A stretch of DNA of 47,255 nt from positions 1-47,255 of the forward strand of contig JADJFE010000021.1 of NCBI GenBank assembly GCA_016708725.1, read 5' to 3'. The notes under the pieces are model-generated. The model saw only the letters and a list, made by a program, of their open reading frames with translations, ran no database searches and was not told where the DNA came from. Made by a program: the position numbers and the translations under genes. This DNA comes from Candidatus Aalborgicola bjergmarkensis. Its GTDB lineage: Bacteria; Pseudomonadota; Gammaproteobacteria; Burkholderiales; Burkholderiaceae_C. Shown here piece by piece: positions 7,982 to 18,920 of the stretch; position 1 is the stretch's first letter, and every line of letters begins with the position of its first letter.

Positions 7982-10449
7982 ATGGCTGAGTCTCCATCCT
8001 TCGCTAACGCGCGCAAGTTTTCCAGTACAGGGGGCGGGGCGGCGTCCAGTACCATTGGCCGGTTTGAATTGCGCAAGATATTAGGGCAGGGCGCACAGTC
8101 GGTCGTCTGGCTGGCGTTTGATCCGCGTATGGAACGCGAAGTGGCCATCAAGCTTATGCGGGCAGGGGAGAGCGGCTCGGACGATGTGGCGATCAAGCAA
8201 TGGTTGCAGGAAGCGCGCAGCGTGGGGCGGGTGAGCCACCCGAACATTGTTCCGGTCTATGAAGCCGATATTCAGGACCGCCAGCCCTATCTTGTGTTCG
8301 AGTATGTGGCCGGAAACACCCTGGCGCAGGTGATACAGCAGCGTGGTGCCTTGCCGGCAGCCGAGGCGGTCAGTCTGATGCTGGACGTTCTCGATGCCGT
8401 GGCGGTAGCCCACGCAGCGGGTGTGGTGCACCGCGATCTGAAGCCATCCAATATTCTGGTCGATGCTGCCGGACGCGCGCGTGTGATGGATTTTGGCATT
8501 GCCGCACGCATCAAGGGGGATATTGACCCTGGTACGGGCGGTACGGTGGGGTATCTTGCGCCGGAGGCTGCCAATGGCGACCAGCCGCCACATCCATGGA
8601 TATTTTTTCCGCCGGGGTGATACTGGCAGAACTCATCATGGGGCGGCGCCTGATTGATGAACCCGATCCTTATCGCGCAATTTACCGCGTGGCACACGAA
8701 CAATTAAAATTGCCTGACGATCTGGATGCCAGCGTGGACGACCGTTTGCGGGCCATCGTGATGCGTGCCCTGGCGCGTGATCCGAAACAGCGCTTTGCGA
8801 GCATGCGCACGTTCAAATCCGAACTGGAACAATGGGCGACTCCTGTGGCGGTGTCAACTTCCGCCACCGCAGAGTCCAGTGGAGAAAGCGCAGCCAGCAA
8901 AAGCGCGACGCTGGAGTTTTTGCTGCGCCGCATGCGCCACAAGAGTGATTTTCCGGCCTTGTCGGATTCCGTGGTGCGCATTCAAAGCATGGCCAGTTCG
9001 GAAACGGAGAGTGTGCACACCGTCACGAACGCCATTCTGAAGGATGTGGCATTGACCAACAAACTGCTGCGTCTGGTCAACAGTGCGCTGTACGCACGCG
9101 GTGGTGGCAACGTCAGCACGGTGTCGCGTGCGGTCACATTGGTGGGCTTTAATGGCATTCGCAACATGGCGCTGAGTCTGGTGTTGCTGGAACACATGCA
9201 GGACAAGAAGCAGGCCGAAAACCTCAAGGAGGAGTTTTTACGCTCCTGATGGCAGGCTCGATTGCCAGTGAGTTGTGTCCGGCGCAGCGTGAAACCGAAG
9301 AAGCGTTTATTGGCTCGATGTTTCAGAATCTGGGACGTTTGCTGGTGCAGTACTACTTCCCCGAGGAGGCGGCGCAGATCCGCAGCCTGGTGCAGTCCAA
9401 ACGGGGTGCGGTTTCCGAGTCCACCGCCGCCATGCGCGTGCTGGGCTTGACTTTTCAGGAAATCGGGCTGGGTGTTGCCAAAACCTGGGGCCTTCCAGCG
9501 GGAATCCAGCGTTGCATGCGCTTGCCGGAAGGCGAAATTCCCACCAGTACACCCTTCGATGTCGGAGAGCGCCTGCGCTGGGTTTCGGTTGTATCCAACG
9601 AGGTCGCCGATACCTTGCTGCACAGTTCGGCCAAAGATGCGGATGCGAGTATTGCTTCCATCACGCGCAAATACAGCAAGGTCATGGGAAATATGTCGGG
9701 CAACATTGCGCAAGCAACCAAGACTGCCCGCACCAAGATGATTGATCTTGCCAAGGCGATGGATATCCGGGTAGTTCCTGGGAGCACTGCAGCCCATTTG
9801 TTGCGCACGCCGATCAGCTCCGAGGAGGCTGCAGCCAAAGCCGCCGAGAGGGAATCCAGTCTGGGTGCATTCGAGTTGCACGCAACCAGCACCGATCTTC
9901 CCTCTGCATCTGACACGGCAGCGATCAAGGCGCGCATGGTCACGGCAACATTGGCGGCCGGCATCCAGGACATTACCAACGCGATGGTGGATGACTTCAA
10001 GCTGCCGGATATTTTGCGCATGATTCTGGAAACGATGTATCGCGCCATGGATTTTCAGCGCGTCATCTTCTGCATGCGCGATGCCAAAACCGAAACCCTC
10101 ACGGGACGTTTTGGCCTGGGAAACGGTGTGGCAGCATATAAAGGTTTTCAAAATTCCTCTGAAAACGGCAATGCCCGATTTGTTCGCGGTGATTTGCAAC
10201 AAGGGTGCGGACACCATGATCGATGATTCCAGCGAGGCACGTATCATGCAGAATCTGCCGGAGTGGTACCGCAGAGCTGTCAATGCCCCGACGTTTCTTG
10301 TCTTGCCGCTGCAAAACAAGGGCGTTCCGTTCGGCATGATCTATGCTGACAAGTCCATTCGCGGCGGTATGGACCTGAACGATAAACAGCTTGCCATGCT
10401 GCGCACGCTGCGTAACCAGGCGGTGATGGCGTTCAGGCAGTCACGTTAG
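7982..10449 (+). pseudogene. Ser/Thr protein kinase - HDOD - GAF regulator, split by three frameshifts
   Basis: One ancestral gene of about 820 codons is now spread over three frames. The first part (ATG 7982) is a Hanks-type kinase: glycine loop LGQGAQSVVW, VAIKLM lysine, HRDLKPSN at residues 150-157, DFG at 170-172, then GTVGYLAPEA. The frame shifts between 8573 and 8596 (one base lost) into MDIFSAGVILAEL, the kinase C-lobe, and an HDOD domain (SDFPALSDSVVRI ... LVNSALYA). At 9244-9249 a second base is missing (CGCTCCTGATGG, expected one more C) and the HDOD domain continues as MAGSIASELCPAQ. Near 10134-10142 a third change (two bases lost, or one gained) moves into the end of a GAF-like domain (PTFLVLPLQNKGVPFGMIYAD). 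No other stop interrupts the frames, and the protein sense is good throughout. It is either a very recent pseudogene or an intact gene with sequence errors. Function by family: cytoplasmic signal integration. Confidence 0.8.
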
Positions 10450-10488
10450 CGCCATAGCCCCTTTGCCATTGCCCTTTTTCTGGCCTAT

Positions 10489-11700
10489 ATGCATCCCAAA
10501 GCCCTGCTCGAAGCCTGTTTTTTCCGCGAACACCGCAACCTCGGGCCCCGTGAGCGCGCCACGCTGGCTGAAACGGTATATACCGTATTGCGCAAGAAAA
10601 ATCTGTTTGACCATTTTGCCCCCTCGGGCAGCGGTTCGCGCGAGCGCCGCCTGGCGATTCTGGGGTTTCACGGTGCCGGGGACTTTTTGCGCAGCGCCTT
10701 GAGCGCGCAGGAAATCAACTGGCTGAACCAGTGCCAGGAAATCAAGGTCGATGATTTGCTCGAACGCCACCGCCACAACTCGCCCGAGTGGCTGGTGTTG
10801 CCGCTGAAAGATCAATTGGGTACGGAATTTTGGCCGTTGGTGGAAGCCTTGAACCAGGGCGCCGGACTGGATTTACGGGTCAATACCCTCAAAGCCAAGC
10901 GTGCCGAAGTGCAAAAGGCCTTGGCAGAAAGCGGCATTCAGGCCGTTAATACCCCGTATTCCCCCTGGGGGCTGCGTATCGCCGGCAAGCCCGCGCTCAA
11001 CAAACACGCGGCATTTGTGCAGGGCGACTTCGAGGTGCAGGACGAAGGCTCCCAGCTGCTGGCCTTGTTGCTCGATGCCAAGCGTGGCGAAATGGTGGTC
11101 GATTTTTGCGCCGGAGCGGGCGGAAAAACCCTGGCCATTGGCGCTTCCATGCGCAACACCGGAAGGCTGTACGCGTTTGACACCTCGGCACACCGGCTGG
11201 ATGCCTTCAAGGCGCGTTTCAAGCGCAGCGGTCTGTCCAACGTCCATCCGGCAGCCATTGCACATGAACGCGATGAGCGCATCAAACGCCTGAGCAGGAA
11301 AAATCGACCGCGTGCTGGTGGATGCCCCGTGCAGCGGACTGGGCACGTTGCGCCGCAACCCGGACCTGAAATGGCGCCAGAACCCGCAAAGCGTGCAGGA
11401 ACTGACGGTCCAGCAGGCAGCCATCCTGCAGGCGCTGCGCGTCTGGTCAAAGCAGGTGGTCGGCTGGTGTACGCCACCTGCAGCGTGTTACCGCAAGAAA
11501 ACGAAGCCATTGCCGCCGCATTTTCCGCTGCGCATCCTGATTTTGAACCCGTACCCGCAGGCGAAATCCTGACCGGACTCAAACTGGACGATGCCCCGGC
11601 ATTGTGCAGCGGGGGGGAATCGGGCCAGCTCTATCTGCGGCTATGGCCCCACCGGCATGCAACCGATGGATTTTTTGCTGCGGTATGGCACAGGCGGTAG
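10489..11700 (+). CDS. RsmB/NOP-family rRNA cytosine-C5 methyltransferase with two compensating frameshifts
   Basis: It transfers a methyl group from SAM to a ribosomal RNA cytosine. The SAM-binding motif VVDFCAGAGGKTLAIGA and the nucleophile motif YATCS are intact. Between about 11297 and 11433 the frame is displaced: the conserved stretch LVDAPCSGLGTLRRNPDLKW (motif IV, with the second catalytic cysteine) is encoded, but in the neighbouring frame. One extra base near 11297 and one missing base near 11433 restore everything, and the main frame happens to stay open through the displaced section. As read, the protein would lose motif IV. The N-terminus also looks ~20 residues short between MHPKALLEAC and FFREHRNLG compared with relatives as I remember them, suggesting a 60-base in-frame loss. 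It follows the kinase gene by 39 bases. Confidence 0.8.
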   Translation: MHPKALLEACFFREHRNLGPRERATLAETVYTVLRKKNLFDHFAPSGSGSRERRLAILGFHGAGDFLRSALSAQEINWLNQCQEIKVDDLLERHRHNSPEWLVLPLKDQLGTEFWPLVEALNQGAGLDLRVNTLKAKRAEVQKALAESGIQAVNTPYSPWGLRIAGKPALNKHAAFVQGDFEVQDEGSQLLALLLDAKRGEMVVDFCAGAGGKTLAIGASMRNTGRLYAFDTSAHRLDAFKARFKRSGLSNVHPAAIAHERDERIKRLSRKNRPRAGGCPVQRTGHVAPQPGPEMAPEPAKRAGTDGPAGSHPAGAARLVKAGGRLVYATCSVLPQENEAIAAAFSAAHPDFEPVPAGEILTGLKLDDAPALCSGGESGQLYLRLWPHRHATDGFFAAVWHRR

Positions 11701-11750
11701 ACAAGCCAGCTTGCGCCATCCGTCAATTGGAAATGGAAAACAGATACTCC

Positions 11751-12656
11751 ATGCTCAACTTTTTACCCACTCCCCTGATTGGCGCCATTGCCACGTTGCT
11801 GCTGGCTTTGAATATTCTCTTCTGGGTGCCCATACTTTTGTGTTTTGCAGCACTTAAATTCATCCTGCCCTTCAAGCGGGTACGTCTGTTGATTGACCCG
11901 GTGCTGTTGTTCATCGCTGAAAACTGGATTGCGTGCAACAGCGGCTGGATGGCGCTGACCCAGAGAGTCGTTTGGGATGTGCAGGGGGTTGAAGGACTCG
12001 ATTCCCGTGGCTGGTACATGGTGAGCAGCAACCACCAATCGTGGGTGGATATTCTGGTGTTGCAGCATTTGCTCAACCGGCACATACCACTGCTCAAATT
12101 CTTCATCAAACAAGAACTCATCTGGGTACCCGTCATGGGCCTGGCCTGGTGGGCGCTTGAATTCCCATTCATGCGCCGCCACAGCGAGGAATACCTCAAA
12201 AAGTATCCCGAAATGCGAAAAAAAGACCAGGAAACCACGCGCCGTGCGTGCGAAAAATATGCGCTCATTCCAACGAGTGTCATGAATTTTCTGGAAGGCA
12301 CCCGTTTTACCCGTGCCAAACACACGCGCCAGCAGTCTCCCTACCGCCACTTGCTCAAACCCAAGGCCGGAGGCATGGCGCTGGCGCTCAATGCCATGGG
12401 TGAAAAGTTTCACGCCATCCTGGATGTCACCATCGTTTACCCCGACGGCGCCCCGACATTCAACGATTTTCTTTTGGGTAAAGTCCACCGCATCGTGGTG
12501 CGCATGCGCACCCTGCCAATCCCGGAGCATTTGCTGCATGGCGACTACACACGTGATGCGGGGCTGCGTGATGCCTTTGGCCAATGGGTGCAGTTGCTGT
12601 GGCGCGAAAAAGATGCGCAGATCACGGCGCTGCTGGAGGAGGCAAATAAGCCATGA
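11751..12656 (+). CDS. YihG-type lysophospholipid acyltransferase
   Basis: A membrane-bound PlsC-superfamily acyltransferase that would acylate lysophosphatidic acid or another lysolipid at the inner membrane. After an N-terminal hydrophobic hairpin (residues ~6-45) come the acyltransferase block NHQSWVD (H-x4-D catalytic pair), LKFFIKQELIWVPVMGLAWW, and the glycerol-phosphate motif FLEGTRF. The sequence order and the TRRACEKY ... MNFLEGTRFT region match E. coli YihG rather than PlsC; a true PlsC paralogue is at 34807. The open frame starts at 11604, but the first 49 residues are not conserved-looking. ATG 11751 (MLNFLPTPLIG) fits the family; ATG 11733 is an alternative. It overlaps trmB by 4 bases (ATGA), so the two are translationally coupled. 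Confidence 0.88.
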   Translation: MLNFLPTPLIGAIATLLLALNILFWVPILLCFAALKFILPFKRVRLLIDPVLLFIAENWIACNSGWMALTQRVVWDVQGVEGLDSRGWYMVSSNHQSWVDILVLQHLLNRHIPLLKFFIKQELIWVPVMGLAWWALEFPFMRRHSEEYLKKYPEMRKKDQETTRRACEKYALIPTSVMNFLEGTRFTRAKHTRQQSPYRHLLKPKAGGMALALNAMGEKFHAILDVTIVYPDGAPTFNDFLLGKVHRIVVRMRTLPIPEHLLHGDYTRDAGLRDAFGQWVQLLWREKDAQITALLEEANKP

Positions 12657-13417
12657 AAACCATGACCAGCGAACATAGCCCCTCCCAACCTTTACCTTTC
12701 ATGCGCACCATCCGAAGCTTTGTGAAGCGGGCGGGTCGCACCACCGATGGACAGGCGCGGGCTTTTGAAAAATTCGGCGCACAATTTTTGCTGCCTTACC
12801 AGCAGAATGCTATTGATTTAGAAGCTGTATTCGCACATTCCACGGGCGATACAGCCATAAATGGCACAAAAAACACCCCCATTGTGCTGGAAATCGGTTT
12901 CGGGATGGGCGAAGCCACCGCGCAGATCGCCCAGCAACTGGCAAGTACCCGTTTCCTGTGTTGCGAAGTGCATGAGCCGGGCGTGGGCGCACTGCTCAAG
13001 CGTATTGGCGAGCAACAGATTCGCAACATCCGTATCTGTGCCCACGACGCAGTGGAAGTGCTGGAGCACATGCTGCCCTTGCAAAGCCTTGATGGCGTGC
13101 ATATCTTTTTTCCCGACCCCTGGCACAAAACCAGACACCATAAGCGCCGCCTGATCCAGCCGCCGCTGGTCGCCAAGGTTGCCGCCCGGCTCAAACCGGG
13201 GGGCTATATCCATTGCGCCACCGACTGGCAGCCTTATGCCGCGCAAATGCTGGAGGTTTTCGATGCCGAGCCTTTGCTCATCAACCGCGCCAGGACGCAA
13301 CATCCCGAGTTGGGGGGCTATGCACCCAAACCGCATTACCGTCCGCTGACCAAATTCGAAAACCGTGGCATCCGGCTCGGTCACGGGGTATGGGACCTGG
13401 TGTTCGAGCGTGTTTGA
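12653..13417 (+). CDS. trmB: tRNA (guanine-N7)-methyltransferase
   Basis: It methylates G46 in the variable loop of tRNA using SAM. The family core is complete: MRTIRSFVKRAGRTTDGQ at the start, SAM loop VLEIGFGMGEAT, CCEVHEPGVGALLKRI, HIFFPDPWHKTRHHKRRL with the substrate-binding DPW-K motif, KPGGYIHCATDW, and TKFENRG near the C-terminus. An additional ~15 residues (about 53-68, NAIDLEAVFAHSTGDTA) between the N-terminal segment and the SAM loop coincide with a copy of the dispersed repeat described separately (12809-12856), so a repeat may have become part of the coding sequence. It is coupled to the upstream acyltransferase by an ATGA overlap. Confidence 0.93.
   Translation: MKTMTSEHSPSQPLPFMRTIRSFVKRAGRTTDGQARAFEKFGAQFLLPYQQNAIDLEAVFAHSTGDTAINGTKNTPIVLEIGFGMGEATAQIAQQLASTRFLCCEVHEPGVGALLKRIGEQQIRNIRICAHDAVEVLEHMLPLQSLDGVHIFFPDPWHKTRHHKRRLIQPPLVAKVAARLKPGGYIHCATDWQPYAAQMLEVFDAEPLLINRARTQHPELGGYAPKPHYRPLTKFENRGIRLGHGVWDLVFERV
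12809..12856 (+). repeat. Dispersed ~48-bp repeat, copy A, inside trmB
   Basis: Aligns with copies at 25763, 27888, 32083 (opposite strand), 38469 and 42826. The shared skeleton is GCTAT, an A/T-rich step, AGCTG or AGCTT, CGCACATTCCAC and a following GGGC-like block. This copy and the one at 38469 share CGCACATTCCAC exactly. It is in frame and adds no stop to trmB. Confidence 0.6.
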
Positions 13418-13436
13418 GCGTATTTGAACGTGTCTG
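13401..13436 (+). repeat. Imperfect 10-bp tandem repeat over the trmB stop
   Basis: TGTTCGAGCG, TGTTTGAGCG, TATTTGAACG and a partial fourth unit TGTCTG run across the end of trmB and the start of the next gene. The trmB stop codon (TGA 13415-13417) is created inside the second unit by the C-to-T difference from the first. A slippage event probably generated the new gene end. Confidence 0.5.
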
Positions 13437-14383
13437 ATCCGTGCAATCGACCACCTGGCCGCAATGGCGTGGGAGCGAGCTGCGTGGTGCTTCCCAGTAC
13501 AAGTACAAACCAGTGGCCGACGGTACTGGAATTTCTGGTACAGCGTTTTCCCCATGTTTCGGCGGCCCAGTGGTGCCAGCGCATGGATGCCGGTGCGGTG
13601 ATGGACGAACACGGCATCCCGATTCGTGCCGATTGCAGTTACCACAGCGTACGTCGGCCCTGCCGACTCTATTACTTTCGCACACTGGAAGTGGAGCCAA
13701 AAATCCCGTTTGAAGCCCGTGTGCTGTGGCGCGATGACCATCTGTTGGTGGTCGATAAACCGCACTTCTTGCCCGTGGTGCCCTCAGGAAAATACCTGCA
13801 GGAAACGCTTTTGGTGCGGCTTAAACGTGCGCTGGACAACGATGCGCTGGTACCGGTGCATCGTATTGACCGCGATACCGCCGGGCTGGTACTGTTCTCG
13901 TTGCAACCGACTACGCGCAACCTCTACCATGGATTGTTCCGACAGCGCGCGGTTGAGAAAACGTATGAAGCCATTGCACCCTGGAATCCAGATATGTCTT
14001 TGTCCTGGCCCTTGCGGCGCGAAAGCCGCATCGTTGCCGGTGCGCATTTCATGCAACAAATCGAAGTGGCGGGCAACCCCAACGCCATTACCCATATTCG
14101 TCCGGTGGAAGTGCAGGGCGCACTGGCACGCTACGTCCTTCAACCCGTCACGGGACAGCGGCACCAGTTGCGTGTGCACATGGCAGCACTAGGCCTGCCA
14201 CTTGTGGGCGATGGTATCTATCCCACCCTGACACCCGAAGGCAGCGCAAACTACGCACGTCCCTTGCAATTGCTGGCCAGAAACATTGCCTTTACCGATC
14301 CGCTGAATGGCGTTAATCGACAATTTGAAAGCAGCCAGAAATTGCGTACATTGACCGACATACATGCCGATGCTCGGTCATAA
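13430..14383 (+). CDS. RluA-family pseudouridine synthase
   Basis: It isomerises uridine to pseudouridine in structured RNA. The catalytic motif is HRIDRDTAGLVLF, the family's HRLD-x-x-TSG block with the catalytic aspartate. Downstream come the conserved QRAVEKTYEAI stretch and TGQRHQLRVHMAALGLPLVGDGIYP. The length from a GTG at 13430 is 317 residues. The open frame extends to a TTG at 13424, but GTG 13430 (MSDPCNRPPGRNGVGAS) gives an N-terminus like relatives I remember. There is no separate S4 domain signature beyond a short N-terminal helical region. It lies 12 bases after trmB. The exact RNA target cannot be told from sequence. Confidence 0.88.
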   Translation: MSDPCNRPPGRNGVGASCVVLPSTSTNQWPTVLEFLVQRFPHVSAAQWCQRMDAGAVMDEHGIPIRADCSYHSVRRPCRLYYFRTLEVEPKIPFEARVLWRDDHLLVVDKPHFLPVVPSGKYLQETLLVRLKRALDNDALVPVHRIDRDTAGLVLFSLQPTTRNLYHGLFRQRAVEKTYEAIAPWNPDMSLSWPLRRESRIVAGAHFMQQIEVAGNPNAITHIRPVEVQGALARYVLQPVTGQRHQLRVHMAALGLPLVGDGIYPTLTPEGSANYARPLQLLARNIAFTDPLNGVNRQFESSQKLRTLTDIHADARS

Positions 14384-14409
14384 TCGTTTTTTTTTACAAA
14401 AGGAGTCAT

Positions 14410-16830
<2,421 letters not shown>

Positions 16831-16878
16831 TGAGGGCGCTCTGGCGATAAAAATGACCCACACAATACAGGAGGAAGC

Positions 16879-17829
16879 ATGAAATTCTGGACTTTTCTTC
16901 TTGCCCTCATGCTGGCATTGACCACACTGCAGGCGGATGCCAAACGCCTGGGTGGAGGTAAATCCGTGGGTCAGCAATCGTCCAACGTCACGCAGCGCGA
17001 AGCCACGCCACCTCCACCACCTGCACAAGCTCCGGCAGCATCGCCCACAACCGCACCCAAGCGGCCCTGGGGAGCGATGCTGGGCGGGCTGGCTGCCGGT
17101 TTGGGGTTGGCCTGGCTGGCGAACTCCCTGGGAATGGGGGAGGGTTTTGGTCAGGTGCTGATGTTGGTCATGCTGGCGCTGCTGGTTGTCGCTGGCATTG
17201 GCTGGTTCATGCGTCGCCGTGCGGCAAACGCAAAAGCTCCGTTTGCATTTCAGGGGGCGGGCAATATGCCACTGTCTGACGCCAGGACCTACCGCGCGGA
17301 AAACGTGGGCAACGATGCTTCGGCCCGCCCATGGGAGCGCAGCAGCATGGGCTTTGAGGCAGACAAGCCACCGACTGGCTCCATGATCGGCTCCGGCTTG
17401 AGTGGCTCGCAAAGCTGGGGAGTTCCTGCAGGTTTTGATGCCGAGGGCTTTCTCAAGGCGGCCAAAACGAATTTTGTCAACTTGCAGGCGGCCTGGGATC
17501 GCTTTGACCTGTCCACTTTGCGTGCCATGATGACCGATGCCATGCTGCGCGAAATTCAGGCGCAACTGGCCGAACACCAGGCACAACCGGGCAATAGCGC
17601 AAACCATACCGAAGTGGTCATGCTGGAAGCGCATTTACTGGGAATCGAGGAAAAGGCTGGCGAATACATGGCCAGTGTGGAGTTTTCCGGCATGATCCGT
17701 GAAGACGCTTCGGCAGGCCCCAATCCATTCAGGGAAGTCTGGAACATGACCAAGCCCGTCAATGCCACCCACACTGTCAATGGCAACAGCAGTGGCTGGC
17801 TGGTGGCGGGCGTTCAGGCATTGCAGTAG
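16879..17829 (+). CDS. Tim44-domain membrane-anchored protein
   Basis: A 316-residue protein with an AGGAGG ribosome site 4 bases before the ATG. It has a signal-like N-terminus (MKFWTFLLALMLALTTLQADA), a polar Pro/Gln-rich linker (residues 25-64), a glycine-rich segment and a membrane helix (~residues 90-112, VLMLVMLALLVVAGIGWFM). The C-terminal Tim44/TIM21-like domain (~190-316) contains FLKAAKTNFVNLQAAWDRFD, which is typical. Such proteins are common in Burkholderiales as inner-membrane proteins facing the periplasm or cytoplasm, with no fixed function. It is overlapped by one base by the next gene, so co-transcription is likely. Confidence 0.85.
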   Translation: MKFWTFLLALMLALTTLQADAKRLGGGKSVGQQSSNVTQREATPPPPPAQAPAASPTTAPKRPWGAMLGGLAAGLGLAWLANSLGMGEGFGQVLMLVMLALLVVAGIGWFMRRRAANAKAPFAFQGAGNMPLSDARTYRAENVGNDASARPWERSSMGFEADKPPTGSMIGSGLSGSQSWGVPAGFDAEGFLKAAKTNFVNLQAAWDRFDLSTLRAMMTDAMLREIQAQLAEHQAQPGNSANHTEVVMLEAHLLGIEEKAGEYMASVEFSGMIREDASAGPNPFREVWNMTKPVNATHTVNGNSSGWLVAGVQALQ

Positions 17830-18563
17830 TGCGCCACGCCGCGCTGGATGCGTTGCGCGGTTTTGCCGTGCTGTGGATGACGGCATTTCATTTCGCCTTT
17901 GATCTGAGCCACAGCGGCTACATCCAGCAGAATTTTTACACCGACCCCTTCTGGACGGTGCAACGCACCTGCATTGTGAGTTTGTTTCTGTTCTGCGCCG
18001 GATTTTCCCAGGCGTGTGCGCAGGCCGCCGGGCAAAGCTGGCCCGCTTTCTGGCGGCGCTGGCTGCAGATTGCAGGCTGCGCCGTGCTGGTCAGCGCGGG
18101 CTCAGCGCTGATGTTTCCCAAGAGCTGGATTTATTTTGGCGTGCTGCACGGTATTGCGGCCATGCTGCTGGTGTGCCGCCTGAGCGCCTCCTGGGGGCGT
18201 TGGCTATGGTTAGGCGCATTGGTTGCCATCGGTCTGGGCTTGTCGGGCGCATGGCTGCATGGGATTTGGCCCGAACTGGCTGTGCTCAATGGCAAGGTCT
18301 GGAACTGGATTGGCCTTATCAGCCATAAGCCCATCACCGAGGACTATGTGCCGCTGCTGCCCTGGCTTGGCATGGTGTGGTGCGGCATGGCCACGGGGCA
18401 GTGGCTGCACAGGCGCGCGTGGATGGAACGTCTATCCTTGCTGCCAGCGCCGCGCGCATTGGCGTGGCTGGGGCGCTGGAGTCTGAGTTGGTATATGCTG
18501 CATCAACCCGTGTTGATTGGCTTGTTGCTGTTGTTTTCCACCACGCAAAAACTCACTGCGTAG
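17829..18563 (+). CDS. DUF1624 / YeiB-like multi-pass membrane protein
   Basis: A 244-residue integral membrane protein starting at GTG 17829, which shares one base with the upstream stop. The N-terminus RHAALDALRGFAVLWMTAFHFAFDL is the family hallmark (D-x-x-RG near the first helix, as in heparan-alpha-glucosaminide N-acetyltransferase-type proteins). Seven or so hydrophobic helices follow, ending with SLSWYMLHQPVLIGLLLLF. The family is thought to move acyl groups across membranes; the substrate is unknown. Its last 61 bases overlap the end of acpS on the opposite strand. Confidence 0.85.
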   Translation: MRHAALDALRGFAVLWMTAFHFAFDLSHSGYIQQNFYTDPFWTVQRTCIVSLFLFCAGFSQACAQAAGQSWPAFWRRWLQIAGCAVLVSAGSALMFPKSWIYFGVLHGIAAMLLVCRLSASWGRWLWLGALVAIGLGLSGAWLHGIWPELAVLNGKVWNWIGLISHKPITEDYVPLLPWLGMVWCGMATGQWLHRRAWMERLSLLPAPRALAWLGRWSLSWYMLHQPVLIGLLLLFSTTQKLTA

Positions 18564-18919
18564 TCGGCTTCGTCGCTCAGGGTGATGTGCGCGCTCAGGC
18601 GGCGTGCCTCAAACCACTCCTTGAGCGCACCATGCAAAACCACACAAGGCGCACCACCTGGCAGGTTGGCGATTTCGCACAGGGGCCAGCTCATGGGGTG
18701 GCATAGCCCCAGGCCAATGGCTTTGCTGAAGGCTTCCTTGGCCGAAAACCGGGTGGCCAGGTAGCGCACACCGCGCTCGGGATAGTTTGCGTTGTGCGTC
18801 TTCCAGGTGGCGCATTCGGCCTCGCTCAGTATCCGTTGGGTAAAGCGCTCACCGTGGCGTTCCAGGCTGGCGCGGATGCGGCGTATGTCGCAAATGTCAG
18901 TGCCAATGCCGTAGACCAT
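18503..18919 (-). CDS. acpS: Holo-[acyl-carrier-protein] synthase
   Basis: It transfers 4'-phosphopantetheine from CoA to apo-ACP, which is essential for fatty-acid synthesis. The 138-residue protein from ATG 18917-18919 has the Mg-binding start MVYGIGTDICDIRRI and the catalytic motif RFSAKEAFSKAIGLGL. The open frame reaches 18991, but those 24 extra residues lie in pdxJ and are not conserved. It starts one base after the pdxJ stop and is the last gene of the lepA operon. It ends convergently 61 bases inside the DUF1624 gene, so the ENNSNKPINTG C-terminus is read from sequence also used by the other strand. Confidence 0.95.
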   Translation of the reverse strand: MVYGIGTDICDIRRIRASLERHGERFTQRILSEAECATWKTHNANYPERGVRYLATRFSAKEAFSKAIGLGLCHPMSWPLCEIANLPGGAPCVVLHGALKEWFEARRLSAHITLSDEADYAVSFCVVENNSNKPINTG

Positions 18920-18920
18920 C

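Noticed and set aside
8982..10337. 451-codon minus-strand open frame opposite the kinase-HDOD gene
   Set aside because: Antisense to recognisable HDOD and GAF coding sequence; no family features of its own.
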